A stretch of 64,000 bases of DNA. It comes from Gracilaria gracilis. Its lineage: Eukaryota; Rhodophyta; Florideophyceae; Gracilariales; Gracilariaceae. Under the pieces are notes generated by a model. That model saw nothing but the letters and a program-made list of their open reading frames with translations, did not search any database and was not told where the DNA came from. The translations under genes were made by a program, and so were the position numbers. The stretch is taken from contig JARGSG010000004.1 of the NCBI GenBank assembly GCA_030374805.1, positions 310,001-374,000 on the forward strand, in the 5' to 3' direction. Below are positions 11,748-23,285 of the stretch, piece by piece. Position 1 is the stretch's first letter. The number at the start of each line of letters is the position of its first letter.

Positions 11748-12187
11748 GTTAGCCCACAAGCGGCTAAGGCCTAATACGCGCCGGAATTATGATAAACACT
11801 TGCAGCAGTTCATGGCATGGCTGGAAACGTTGAGCGAGTCGGATAGGCGTTATAATAATGCTAAGGACATCGATCGGTTATTCACGCGTTATTGTGTGGA
11901 GTTGTTTAATGCTAATCAAAGTTTGAAGTCGTCAGGAGTCGCACAAGCTAAAGCCGCTCTGGAATTTTATTTACCGCACTTACAAGGAAAACTCTCATTA
12001 TCATCTTTAAGCATCCGCGGTTGGGCAGTGAGTCGCCCAACCGAGCATCATGGAGTCTGTCCGGAGATGGTTGTATACGCTATGGCACGCGACCTAATCC
12101 GGTACGGAGAAGTAGATGTTGGAATTGGACTATTACTACTCTTTGAAGGGTATTTGCGTTTAGGGGATCTATTGCAACTGAAGGTGA
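11710..12187 (+). mobile_element. Tyrosine recombinase region of the DIRS-like element (fossil)
   Basis: The frame starting at ATG 11710 begins with an N-terminal SAM-like/core-binding helix region (LRPNTRRNYDKHLQQFMAWL) as in phage-integrase-type recombinases. It continues to LLLLFEGYLRLGDLLQLKV, where the Arg in YLRLGDLL fits the first catalytic Arg of the YR fold. Family YRs cut and rejoin DNA to insert the circular cDNA. Only this portion is visible in the copy. Confidence 0.7.
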
Positions 12188-13556
12188 AGTCACCCGCCAA
12201 TGGCGTGCGTCGCCCCGGAGACCGGTCGAAACCCCCATCCTCATGGCCAAGTCCGCTTTGAGCGAATGGCAAACTAGCCCAATCCAGACGGTCGATCACA
12301 TCGAGCAAACCACGACCTTCTTCGGCGTTGTTTTGACCTCCAAGAGGGATTCGTAGGTCAAGCTCCCGGATGGCCGCGCGCAGGCGCGGCGGGATATATC
12401 ACAGTCAACACTGGTCGTAAGCCTCCCATAGGAGAAAGGCCGCTGTGCGTACTGTCCATTTTGTGAGCACCAAGGACCAGAGTCCAGAATACGGATCCTC
12501 GATGAGGTAGGAGCCGAGGTAGGCGTTGACAGGGGGAGCTCAACGTAGCACACCCGGCATACTTCAACCGTGGCCCACCATGTCGCAATGGGAACGTAAC
12601 GGCTCGGCAGGTGGCTATGGCGGATGCGATTAATCTCCCATTCTGATACGAAACGAGAACCCCGAATCGGGAACGTGAGCGCCGCTCATCGCGGAAGAAG
12701 TTCTGCAACCACCGCGATCGGGATTCCCGGCGAAGATATCGGAACTCCGCTCGGAGGATAGGATAGATCCAACACGCCGCCGCTTGGCGTACAGTAGGTC
12801 TTCCTCGCCAAGATTTTGTTTCGATTCCCATCAGGTGGTCGCAATACGAAATCTCGCTGTGCATACGGTACACCGGAGATCGAAGCTGATGGTATCAGGG
12901 ATTGGGAACTCGAAGTTCGCCCGGCCTGGCCGTGCCTATCCAAGACGGACCAATGCCGTCGGAGCGGAAGTCAGCGATTCGCCGGAGCGCCTCAGCACCG
13001 CGTTGGGCGAAACGGCAATGCCTCGTCGCCAATCCCACGAGGTGTTGACAACCCACGGTAGGTTACCGGGAAGGCTGTCATTTCCGTCGACGTATGACGC
13101 GATGAGTGTCTCGTTAAAAACGGCTGTTGGGTGGAACCACGGAGCATTCAGAAAGGTTGCCGCGTTGAAGCGCGGATTCACCCCGACCAGTTGGTCGTAG
13201 GTCGGCCACTGCATCGCTTGCATGACATGCTCTTGAGGCACCGGTCCAACAGGGTGAATGTGTCCGCCGCAGGCGTTGTTCGACTGAGATGCGCCTGAAA
13301 CGTTGCAGCTCTGCGGGAAAGGAGCTGACCGGTAACCTGTGAAGAATCTCTGGTTAGGTTGCTGACCGCTCATTGAGCGTGGAACCCGAGGAGTCGGAGT
13401 GAGGTTGATTAGATGGAGCTCGAGAGCGAGCGGAGTGTTGATACGTTTTGCGCGTTGGTCTTCGCAAGGCAAGAGGGCATCCGAGATACTCGTGATTGCG
13501 CTTTTATGCCCGAAGTTTGGGGCTGGACCCCCCATCGCGGCGCTTTTTTCGCTTTT
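12188..13556 (-). mobile_element. Antisense reading-frame region of chromovirus internal one (fossil)
   Basis: Downstream of the DIRS-like insertion and before the polypurine tract, the coding potential is on the minus strand: a 199-codon frame from 13535 to 12936 (MGGPAPNFGHKSAITSISD at its start), then shorter frames to about 12190. Its last part, including LLDVIDRLDWASLPFAQSG and RTPLAGDF, matches the antisense frame of internal two (LLDYIGSIDWKAVPIGQSG, RNTTLAGDF at about 22860-23010). Codon differences there are often at third positions of the antisense frame, which suggests it was once translated. The product family is not recognised. The region is broken. Confidence 0.6.
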
Positions 13557-13567
13557 AAGGAGAGGGA
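13557..13567 (+). other. Polypurine tract before the middle LTR
   Basis: AAGGAGAGGGA ends two bases before the LTR start at 13570, the position of the plus-strand primer in LTR elements. Its presence shows that the LTR at 13570 is the 3' LTR of internal one as well as the 5' LTR of internal two. Confidence 0.75.
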
Positions 13568-13569
13568 TA

Positions 13570-14403
13570 TGAAGGACAACACTCGTAAGAGAAGGTTTTG
13601 AATTATATGCATTGATTCGTAGAGTCGATATATGAGCTGTGCCGCCGCTGGCGCGGTGTTGCGCTCAGACGGTTTCTGAGGTTTTACACGTGGGATGCAC
13701 GGCCTGAGCCACCGCCCAGCGGGCGTGAGGGGAACACGTGTTGCACGGATACCCACGAAGCGATGCCACCAGCATTGCTGTATTTAATAGGTATATTTGG
13801 TACTTTATTTGGCCGGCGTGCCCACTGTCAGGGGCGGCGCCCAGTCTGCTACTTAGTAGGTTGAGCTATGCTTCCCCAATAAATGACTCTGTTCAAGAAA
13901 GGGCTTCCTGGTTTTAACTATCACGCCTTCCCGGACTGCTCACCTCCAAGTGGAGTGACAACCGCGTTGTTCACGTATAGTTACCCACCCTTGTGACGCT
14001 TAGAGTATTACCACTGCGTGTGTGTGTCGTCCCGACTACTGTCGTATACTCGCCCCAGTATTGGCTTTCGTTTGTGTGTTACGCACCTATCCCCACTCTT
14101 GTGGACCCCTTTGCCTCTTTTTGGGTTTGTTCTACTGCCCACTCTTAAGTGGCTTGCCGTCCGACATCGTATCGTCACCGTTCCACTCTTACGAGGCTCA
14201 GTCTTGAGACCGCCCTTCACACGTGTTCCTACACGGTACTCGGTTCGCACTGCACTTCGACGCCCGTCGTGATGGCTTGGCCTCGGCTTACACCCGACTT
14301 CATCTTGCCTTGCCAGAGAGGCTCTGTCTGCTGACTACCCTCCTACGGAGGAAGATCTCGGACGTCTTCGCGGTGCCTTTCCGCCTCTGGCGTTGCACTA
14401 CAA
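13570..14403 (+). repeat. Middle LTR of the chromovirus compound (834 bp), shared
   Basis: It begins TGAAGGACAACACTCG and ends TTGCACTACA. A polypurine tract precedes it and a primer-site candidate follows, so it serves both internal regions. It aligns with the LTR at 3962-4813 along its length with scattered substitutions and small gaps. A TATTTAATAGGTATATT block near 13780-13800 is a promoter candidate. Confidence 0.85.
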
Positions 14404-14405
14404 AG

Positions 14406-14421
14406 TGGTCTCCCGACTTAG
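14406..14421 (+). other. Primer-binding-site candidate of internal two
   Basis: TGGTCTCCCGACTTAG starts three bases after the LTR end, as in the first copy (4817). The matching tRNA was not identified. Confidence 0.6.
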
Positions 14422-14522
14422 AAACGTATATTTGGTTTACCACGTACTCGTGATTGTTTTCCCTTTTTGAGTTTTCCTTTCTACTTCTGGAAGTTTTCCG
14501 TTGCATGGTTGGTTGAGAAATC

Positions 14523-16724
14523 ATGTCTCGAAAACCGTGTGAGACGGAAGCTGCGGGTACATGCAGTCGTTTTCACAGTGGTGGTATCGCTGGGGATGAT
14601 CGGTTCATGTCACGCATCCCCAGACGTGCTCGCTCCACCCTTGGTGTGAATAATCCGTCCAACACGTCGGACCAACAACCGGCGCACAGGACACTTCCCT
14701 TTGCCCCGTTGCTTCCCCCTACTGATGTTGCGGGTCCGGACCCGGCGGTTGCTGCCGCAGCTCCGTCTGCTACGGCTACACCCGCGGCCACGGTGGTTCA
14801 GCTCCATCGGGAGAAGGACAACATCCCCCAGGGTACAGCTCTGGACAAGCAGTTGCGTCAGCTGCGCACTGCTCACAACTCCCTTGTAGAGGTGGTCAAA
14901 ATTCTACTCCAACAGGTGGAAGACTCCCCTGCAACGGGTATTTCTGAGGATTCCTGTACGTTACGGTCCGACGTCAACAAAATGTTGGAGTGTTTTGGTC
15001 AACCCGCCGCCTTCGTAGAAGGAATTCAGGACCGGTTTGATCGTGTAAGAGACCTCCTAGAGATGCTAGAGCAAACCATTCCTATGGATGCTGCCACTCC
15101 GGCGAACCCGGTTGCTGTATCGCACAGGGCCAAGAACTCGGCACGCGAGAAGAACCACCGCAGGCGGAACGGCCAACAGGACGATCAGGGTTCAGACTCG
15201 TCGACTTCGTCGGATGCGGACCCGAACAATTCGGACAATGCTGACTCGTCAGACACGTCGTCTGACGAAAACAGTGCTCTATGGGCGTCACGCTCTAAGC
15301 GGTCTGCAGTCACGCAAGGTTCGGTTCGTCCTCGTACAGAAGTGCGGAAGCACGCGGGCTTGAAAGTCCTGAAGCCCACCAACCCTCTCTACGAGAAGCT
15401 GTTGTCATACCGTTATTACCATTTGGAGAACTTCTCTTTGAAACGAAAACCCCGTGGTACGGGAAAGGTAAAGGACTGCATCAAACGGATGCAGCTCTCG
15501 CTTCGCAATCAGTTGTTAACGGGAGAATGCCCAATATTGGGGCTAGATTTTTTCACCCGCTTCATCGCGAAAGCCAATATACTCGGGATGAATGAGGGAC
15601 AGGCCTACATTGCCTTAACGTATTTTTTACGTGGCGTGAGCGAGGACCAGTATCGCTCCGTAAGAGGTTCTTCGCGTGCCTCCGAAGGAGAAGTTACTTG
15701 CTGGCCCGAAGCGGTGCAATATCTGCTACGGTGATACGCCCCCAATGGTGCCATTCAGTCGGCGATACTCGCTTTGCTAGACACAACTTAACGCTCAGGC
15801 GAGACGGAGACCGATTTTTCGGTACGCCTGAACAAGGCTTTCCACCGTTGTGGTAATTTCTATCCAACTGCAGAGCGTTGTACGATGCCCATCGACGGAC
15901 TGGACCAGGCTACCCGGACCTTGGTCGCCCACTATCGCGAGGACAGGAGAAAGATCACCTACCCGAAGCTCATCCAGTATGCGAGAGGCCAAGGTGACTC
16001 CCTCCGCGCCAGAGCTCCGAGTACTCGGTCTAAGTCCGCCAAGGCGTGGTTGATGGAAATGCAATCCCCATCTCTGCCGCTCGTCGCGGATGATGCACCT
16101 CCGAAGGAGTACGACAACGTCCAGATCGCCTACGCCGATATCGGCTACATTCCAACAATGGACCTCCCGTCGACAATGGACGCCTCCTTCGAGACCGCGC
16201 AGGAAGGCACCGCGCTTTATGCCGATGCCCCCCGAGTTCGCGGGCCTTACATCCCGTACTCTAACGGAGGGACCCATTTCCAACGCCCAGGATGGCAGGA
16301 AACCCGACCAGCGGGACGTTTCACGGATAACCGCAGTGGGCCCCTTCGACAGGGTAGGCAAGCATTGATAGCGCTGATATGCAATCTCTGCTATATCCAT
16401 GGCCACAAGTCCCCCCAGTGCCTCCTCTCCCTGAGAGACCTGGGCAGGATGACGGTGAACTATGAGGCCCTCACTTTAGAGTAGAATCGTTCCGTCCCGA
16501 TGAAGTCGTATCTCCGGGCCAAGATGGACTTCGCCCACGTCGTACCGACAGCGCTGACATACCAGCGTGCTCCGGCACAGCCGGCTCATCCGGTAGCACC
16601 GGTACACCCCGTCGTGGACGATCCGAACAGCGCTGTTGCGGGACCCCGAGGCCAACTTGTCCAAGCACTCGTGGTCGAAGAACCTAAGCAGCCGCCGCAG
16701 GCGGAAGCCCAGGTAAACTAAACG
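14523..16724 (+). mobile_element. gag-like region of chromovirus internal two (fossil)
   Basis: A 403-codon frame (14523-15734) and a further frame (15885-16484) cover the gag-like region. They show a Pro/Ala-rich N terminus, an acidic Ser/Asp stretch (SDTSSDEN), the block GQAYIALTYFLRG and YRSVRGSSRASEG shared with internal one, and a late CNLCYIHGHKSPQC segment that fits a CCHC zinc knuckle (C-x2-C-x4-H-x4-C). The copy is broken. Confidence 0.7.
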
Positions 16725-16801
16725 AGGGAGTCTCCCATTCGGGAGAGACGTCCTCAGAGCAGAGGCTGCTGACGTCCGAGGCGACTTCGCCTCGCTCCCC
16801 G

Positions 16802-17428
16802 GTGAAGATCCTTTCGAGGAAAGACACCTATGACGCGGACTCGGAACACTTGAGTGTTCTCCGTCGGCCGTGGATACAGGTAAAGAAAACCCGGTTCCCG
16901 GATAGAGTCCTCGTGATAGCCAAGCGTAACTATAAAGTTTACGCCGACCTTGGCCTCAGTACCCAGTTTATGGTGCGCAATATCACGGTATTAGACAGCG
17001 ATGCAGGGCCGAACTTCATCGTGGAGTCCCCCCTGCCACCACTGGTGTGGACACGTATTCGCCGCGAAGCGACGCCCGAAGTCGCCGACGCGAATAACCA
17101 CCCGTTAACAACGGTGGGAACCATCAACCTAGTCGTGCGTTTGGGGACCTCCGTGGTCAAGCTCGACTTTGTGGTATGTCGGTCATTGGCTGCCTCAGTT
17201 ATTTTGGGATGTGATTACTGCGACAGATTCGTCGACGCAATCAGACCCCGCCTCAGGCGTGTGAAATTCGAAGACGGTTCTTCGGTCCCAATAGTGTGTC
17301 GGCCGCTGAAGCGTGCATCGAGGAAACAAGTTCCATTACCTGCTGGGCAGGAACCACCACCGGCGACTCGCGGGTCTCAAAACTCCGTGTTGCAGCGTCG
17401 GTATGCATTTCACCAGAACCCCAACTAA
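16802..17428 (+). mobile_element. Aspartic protease region of internal two (fossil)
   Basis: The frame parallels the protease of internal one, with FMVRNITVLD...GPNFIVE around the active-site loop and VILGCDYCDRF near the end of the domain. In the family the protease matures Gag and Pol. Confidence 0.7.
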
Positions 17429-17508
17429 TGGTGCAGGTCCATTCCCGTCAACATGGCCTTCGGATTGTTCTACCCATTTCCTCGTTGTAAGAGAAGTATC
17501 ATCTCGCA

Positions 17509-19311
17509 GTGGCGAACGGTGTTGCACAGGTGTCATCGAATGCTCCTTTTCGGATACTTGTTGCAAATCTTGGCAACAACCCCCAGTATCTGGTAAAGAA
17601 CCAAGCCATTGGATCGGTCACACCGCACCCACTCGCGATGCTCCCTACCCGAATGACGGCTGCCGATGTCCTCGGTTTAGTTTCCTCAAAAAAGGACGAC
17701 AATCCGGGACACCCCGACGTTCCGTCTAAGGAGGGGGAGGATACTCCCGTCAAAACTCCGGTTTCAACGGATAAATTGCCGAGTGACTCGGAAGCCGCAC
17801 CTGCGCCTGCATCCGGTACGGAACATGGCCCAACGAGCTATGAACGGATTGATCCCGTGAAGGCTCTTAAGGAGCTCGATCTCGGCCACGTGCCGGAATC
17901 ACACCGTGACCGTCTGAGAGATATGTTACGGGAATTTACCCCAATGTGGGATGGATCTCTTGGTGAGATAAATACAACGGAACACCGGATTGATTTGCTA
18001 CCAGATGCGCGACCCGTTTTGCAACCTCCTTACAGGTCAGAACCGAAGGTTCGGGAAGAGGGGCAGTTCCAAGTGGACGAGATGCGCCGCGCAGGCGTGA
18101 TTGAGCCCGCTCAGTCATCCTGGGCGTCTCCAGTAGTACTGGCAATCACAGCCGACGGAACCTGTAGGTTCTGTGTCAACTACCGCTGGCTCAATGCCGT
18201 GACGATCAGGGACACGTACCTAATCCCTCGTGTGGACCAGTGCATCGATTCGCACAGAAACGCAACCGTGTTCACGGCATTGGACGCCAATTGGGGATAT
18301 TGGCATGTCCCCGTAATGGAGGAAGCCTGCGACAAGACCGCGTTTGTACGCCACTCTGGCTCTTTCCGCTTGAAGCGTATGCCGTTTGGTCTCACCAACG
18401 CCCCCATTACATGTCAGCGTGCTATCGACATCTTGTTGAACCGCTCTAAGTCTCAGACGTGTCTAGTTTACCTAGATGACATAATTGTCTTCTCCAGTAG
18501 TCTGGACGATCATCTCATCCACGTAAGGGAGGTAATGACCACACTGCGTGACGCAGGAATTTCCCTCAAGCTGAGGAAGTGGGAACGCTTCACAGACACC
18601 GTAAAACACCTGGGCCCTGTTATCCGTCCAGAACGGTTGTCGATCGAGGAAGCTCGAGTGAAGTCCCTTGCCAAGGCGAAGGAACCACGAACCCAAACCG
18701 AATTGGGCTCCTTCTTGGGATTGATCAACGTCTACCGAAGTTTCATTACGGATTTCTCGGATATCGCGGCACCCCTCAACGCACTACTGCGGAAAATCCA
18801 GCCACAGAAACTGGTACCCTTCACGCCTGTCGAGACAGGGGCGTTTAGCTCCTTGAAGGAGGCTGTCACATCTGCTCCGATTCTATCGTTGCCAAAACCC
18901 ACACTACCGTACTCCGTGGACACAGATTCGAGCGACTACCAAGTGGGTTGCGCTCTTTTCCAAACCACTTCCGAAGGGGAACGTAAGCCCATTGGTTACT
19001 GGTCGCGTTCGCTCAACGTTCATGAATGGAACTACTCCGTCTCGCAGAAAGAGTGCCTCGCCGTTGTGTGGGCTCTTGCAACTCTTCGCCCCTATCTTAT
19101 GGGGGTACACTTTACCGTGTACACGGATCATTCCTCGCTGAGTTGGTTAATGAACATCTCCGACCCGTCGGGACGCCTCATGCGATGGAGGCTCCGCCTA
19201 GCGGAATTCGACTTTCAAGTCGTGTATAAGAAGGGAGCGCTGAACACGCAAGCCGACGCACTGTCGATAATTACCCACGAATGGGGAAGCTTTCCGCTCT
19301 GGAGACGATGA
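17509..19311 (+). mobile_element. Reverse transcriptase/RNase H of the chromovirus (fossil)
   Basis: A 600-codon frame with the Ty3/Gypsy RT motifs: SSWASPVVL, CRFCVNYRWLNAVT, VFTALDANWGYWHVP, LKRMPFGLTNAP, the catalytic CLVYLDDIIVFS, and LGSFLGLINVYRSFI. The RNase H domain follows: YSVDTDSSDYQVGCALFQ, SQKECLAVVWAL and VYTDHSSLSWLM. Order and motifs match chromovirus Pol. The N-terminal 100 residues are low in motifs and link to the protease region. Confidence 0.9.
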
Positions 19312-19612
19312 GATCCCTCGTTTCGTCGCGGACGAGGTGGACACGGAAGATCCGGAAGGTGAACTCGACATTGGGCCAGAAGACTGGGAATTCGACGATG
19401 AATTGGGTGAACTACTCGTGGCAAACGAGAATGGGGCTGACAAGCCCCTACCGGAGAATTTTGTCCCCGTAACACCGGAGGAAATGATCCGAGAACAACA
19501 CGGTGACCCGTTCTGCGTGCGCATTCGCGCCCGTTTAAACGGAGGTGCAACCCTTCCATTTGAAATTAATGGCATCGGCTATCTCGTTAGAACGGTCGAG
19601 TCTAACCCTTAA

Positions 19613-21145
19613 GTGGTGGTGTCTCACACGCTGCAGGCGCGGGTACTCCAACTGTCGCATTACGCGAGGTTGAGTGACCACGCAGGTGTACGGAAGCTAT
19701 ACTTAACCGTGCGAAGGAACTTTTACTGGCCCGCCATGGCAATCGATTGCTACGAAACGGTGCGGTTCTGCACTGAGTGCTCGAAAAACCAGGTTAAACT
19801 CCGGAAGAAATCGAAGAAAATGAGGTTATTCCCCACAAGGGCGCCCCTCGAGTTTCTCGCAATCGATGTACTCGGACCCCTCCTGACGACCCGGAGAGGT
19901 CACAAGTTTTTGCTCGTGATAACGGATCGTTTCTCAAAACTAGTTTGGACTGTCCCTCTGAAGAGAATCGCCGCTTTCACGGTAGCCCAGGCCTTTGTCA
20001 AGCACTGGATTTTCGTCTACGTTCCGCCAGTTCAAGTACTCTCCGATAACGGGAAACAGTTCGCATCGCGGTTCTTCCAGGATATATGTCGCATTATGGA
20101 TGTAAAGAACCTGTTCACTACAACCTACCATCCCCTGTGTAATGGGCAGGTCGAACGGTTCAACCGGAGGATGCTAGCATCCCTCCGTTCTTACGTGTCC
20201 GATCACCCAAAGACATGGTACCTGTACACTGTCGCGCTGACGTTCGCGTTCAACACGCATGTACATTGAACTACCGGTGTCTCACCGTTCGAGTTAGTAC
20301 AGTCCCGAACCCCCCCGCCGGTGGCATTGGAATCACAGCCTACGCTGGGTAATTTCCCCTTTGTGGGTGACTACCGCCAGAAATGGAAGCAATGGCTATC
20401 CAAGTTGGTACCCGCCACTCGCCAATCCATGGCGAGGGCTCAAGTCACCTACAAGCGTGATTTCGATGCTCGTTTGCAACGAAGTAACACACCGCCAGTG
20501 AAGGCGGGTACCTACGTCCTCGTACAAAAAGAACACTATAACCCTGATAGGGAGAAACGCCATAAGCTCTCGCCCGTGGCGGATGGACCATTCAAGGTAA
20601 TCTCCGTCGCGGAGGACACAGTGGTACTGGAAATCAAGGACGCGCATGAGCGGATCTCCCGCGATAGCGTGGTCTTAGCCCCACCACCTTCGTCTGAGAT
20701 CGTGCTGGCACCTGCCAGCCACGTGTCTACGGAATCAACAACCCCCGAAACAATCGTGCTGAATCGCCCGCTGATTCTATCACACCCGAACCGGGGACTG
20801 TCAGACCTACAGATGGACTCGGATACACCGATGGTATCGGAAAACATTGCTGACCAGAATGGCCATTCCTCTGTTCAGCCCGCTCGTGGGGACTCTACCC
20901 GCGTGGTGGAACGCTCTACCTCACCTCCCGCCGCTCCGCCTAAGGAGGGGGAGGAGGTCATTTCTGCTGAAGGTAATCCGCCGTCGCAACGGGAAGAAGA
21001 CATCCATGGTACACGGCAGGCTGCTGCCACACCGGAAATCCCGTCAGACACGCCGCTGCAGGCGGAAGAGCTACACGCTGAAGGGGACAGAACAACCACA
21101 CCCTTACCCAAGACGAGCCGTGACCGTGTCCTGGTACCAGCTTAG
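19613..21145 (+). mobile_element. Integrase region of the chromovirus (fossil)
   Basis: The frame 19613-20269 shows the end of the HHCC-type zinc domain (FCTECSKNQ) and the rve core with D in LEFLAIDVLGPL, D in VQVLSDNGKQF and E in NGQVERFNRRM. A C-terminal extension continues in 20321-21145, with the GPF/Y-like DGPFKVISV segment typical of Ty3/Gypsy integrases and a long Pro/Ser/Glu-rich tail. Confidence 0.85.
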
Positions 21146-21860
21146 CTCGGTTGTAAGGAACCAACCCCACCGGGGACGGCTCCGAACAATCGGTGGCACG
21201 CGCCCACCGCAACGGCGGACGCGGCGCTGAAACCCACCGCTGGACGCGGGACGGCAACCCCTGTAAAAAGGGAGGACGACACCGCAAGGCCACGCACGGT
21301 TGCAGAAGTTCCGAGTGTCTCGCTAGACCCTGGCATCGTCGCCAGACGAACATCGGTCACCCGGGATGATGTTTGCGTCATGGACGGCGAGGACACGCCA
21401 TTCAAGGTGTAAATTCCCCAAAGTAATGGATGCGGCTCGCGCTGCACTCAGCACTGCTGGAAGTCCCACCAGGAGCCCGGAGTCACTGGAAGTAATCGTT
21501 GGAAACGGATCGCCACGGCGCCGCCACTTGGCACGCGCCGGGAAGGACACCCTGTCCAGGGAGGCAGATCGCCTCACGGCGCCCCACGGCCACAGGTCGG
21601 AGAAGTCACGTGCAAGCATGAAAGGCGGGCGTGGCGCTGCACAGCTCGCAGCGCAACGCGGGAAAGCCGCGACGAGCTCTTCAGAACTACCGTTGGTACG
21701 AGTTGAATCACGCAGACTCGCGGTTCGCCCCGAAGCACGTACACTTGTGGTTTGCACACCAGAACACCCATCTCCACGGAGGACCACTCGGTAAACCGCG
21801 ACGAGCGTACCGGTACCCGGTTCGAGAAATTCCCCTTCGCAGGGCGATGAGCGCGCAGCC

Positions 21861-22100
21861 TTGACGACGACTTGGCAAAGCCGGCAGGTGTACTTACAGG
21901 AGTACATCTTCGACCGAATTGTCGGGCATTCCTGGAACCAGGAGGCTATTCTACGCTACTACGTCCAGTGGGACGGGTATGATCCGGCACAGGACACCGC
22001 CGAGCCGATCGAGCATCTTCCACGTTCAAAGGTGGTTCAATATCACCGTCGAATGGGAACAGCCTCACCAGCTACGCTGGGAAGTGCCCAAGTGGGATGA
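21861..22100 (+). mobile_element. Chromodomain of the chromovirus (fossil)
   Basis: Residues EYIFDRIVGHSWNQEAILRY followed by YVQWDGYDP and AEPIEHL match the chromodomain pattern (an E-x-I-x-D-x-I start, the aromatic YxVxWxGY strand and the EPxxxL helix). In chromoviruses this domain sits at the integrase C terminus and guides insertion to marked chromatin. Here it lies about 700 bases beyond the last clear integrase tail. Confidence 0.75.
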
Positions 22101-22568
22101 GAGAGAACTGTGGAGACGGGAAGAGTTGAAGATGAAGAATATACACATCATGGACGGGAAGAGATCACCGCTCATGCACCGATACTCCGACCATGGTCGT
22201 GCATAATGTTTCGCGAACATACCCGAGGGGTTTTTCACCCAGCTTTCTGGTCATTACATGGCAAGCACGGTTTTTTCTGTCCGAAGGGTGTGCATTTCCG
22301 GGCGGACCGCGTGAAGTAGCCGGTTCACTACCGATGACTACAAGAACACGCCATAGACGGAAGGAACCCCAAAGCAGGTGGTTTTTATTGCTACTATTCG
22401 GACCCGGTCTTACTGGTTTTGGCCACTCCCCTCTTTCAAAGGCTGCCTACCGCCAAGGCGTTGCGCCAGAGCTTCCCGAATTGCAGATAAGTTGCCCGTC
22501 GCCGTATCGGCGCCGAGCCTCACCTCTCGAAGGACTTGGGCGATGACGGCACCGGGATTCTCACCCGT

Positions 22569-23084
22569 CTAGGGAGTACTTCCGACAGCCGCCGTAAAGG
22601 TCGGAACAGCCGAAGCAGACATTGAGGCTGCAGCACCGGGCTCGGACTCCTGTGGAATAGGTTCGTCATTCTCCGGAGAAGTGCCGACAACCATCGCGTC
22701 GTCATCACCGCCCGCCGCGTCGGATGCGTTGTCCAACATGGGTTCATTTTCCCCGCTGGAGCGGTAATAATCGTCTGAGTCGACGAACCCAATCGGATGA
22801 CCGTCTGGGATTTCCGTCGAAGCATTCCGGAGTTCTGCCGCTTCATCAGCGGAAATCTCCCGTTGTTCCCACGGATCGAAGTACACGAAATCTCCCGCCA
22901 AGGTGGTATTGCGCCCCAGATCTGGGCCATGTCGACCGCCACCGGTGAGCCGGCCACTCTGCCCAATCGGGACTGCTTTCCAGTCAATACTGCCGATATA
23001 GTCGAGTAACTCGAGAACTTCTGACACCACGTCGCACTCGCCACACTGTGGAACCTTTGCATCTTTGAAGGATAACAAATACAC
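22569..23084 (-). mobile_element. Antisense reading frame of chromovirus internal two (fossil)
   Basis: A 171-codon frame on the strand opposite to pol, starting near 23084. Segments LLDYIGSIDWKAVPIGQSG and LGRNTTLAGDFVYFDPW match the antisense region of internal one. The rest is acidic and rich in Ser, Ala, Gly and Asp (ASDAAGGDDDAM), disordered-looking. Its position between the chromodomain and the 3' LTR is the same in both copies. The function is unknown; antisense ORFs at this position are known in some plant LTR elements. Confidence 0.55.
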
Positions 23085-23104
23085 GGCGTTTGCGTGGAGT
23101 AATT

Positions 23105-23264
23105 TCTTTTCTCACCTTTCTACGCTGGTCGTCAAGGGTTGACATCGGTTTTACACCCGACATAGTTGTGGTATCTCTGGAACGGCTCTACAGCTCGGTT
23201 TGTCTTGTGAGAGAAAGATCCGGACGTCTTCTGGTGTTTTTACGCTTGCAAGCATTGCGCTACG
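23105..23264 (+). repeat. 3' LTR remnant of the chromovirus compound
   Basis: About 160 bases match the terminal part of the other LTRs: TTTTACACCCGACAT corresponds to CTTACACCCGACTT (14288), and GGACGTCTTC is followed by the end GCATTGCGCTAC. It marks the right limit of the compound. No target duplication with the left end is visible. Confidence 0.6.
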
Positions 23265-23285
23265 GAAACAAGCGAAACAACAGAG

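Larger units (their letters stand above)
7632..12187 (+). mobile_element. DIRS-like tyrosine-recombinase retroelement inserted in the chromovirus
   Basis: Between two stretches of chromovirus sequence lies a different retroelement, in order: a leader of about 1.1 kb without a gene, a charged gag-like ORF (8742-9809), a reverse transcriptase/RNase H ORF (about 9846-11747), and a tyrosine-recombinase frame overlapping its end. This order, the overlap of the last two frames, and the absence of integrase and protease are typical of the DIRS/PAT/Ngaro group, which integrates by a YR through a circular intermediate. Both flanks are chromovirus sequence, so it inserted into that element. The copy is incomplete as an element but its two main frames are open. 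The left end at 7632 was placed where similarity between the two chromovirus copies stops; the right limit at about 12187 where it resumes. Confidence 0.8.
3962..23264 (+). mobile_element. Compound Ty3/Gypsy chromovirus, LTR-internal-LTR-internal-LTR remnant
   Basis: Two internal regions of one retroelement family lie in the same orientation and share the middle LTR: LTR 3962-4813, internal one, LTR 13570-14403, internal two, LTR remnant about 23105-23264. The parts read gag-like, aspartic protease, reverse transcriptase/RNase H, integrase, chromodomain, then an antisense frame before the 3' LTR. Internal one shows only gag, protease and the antisense region, and hosts a DIRS-like insertion. 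Internal two shows all the parts. This arrangement usually arises by recombination between two copies. The compound is broken, with many breaks in both halves, and looks old. GTCTA lies just before the first LTR, but no matching duplication is seen on the right. Confidence 0.8.
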
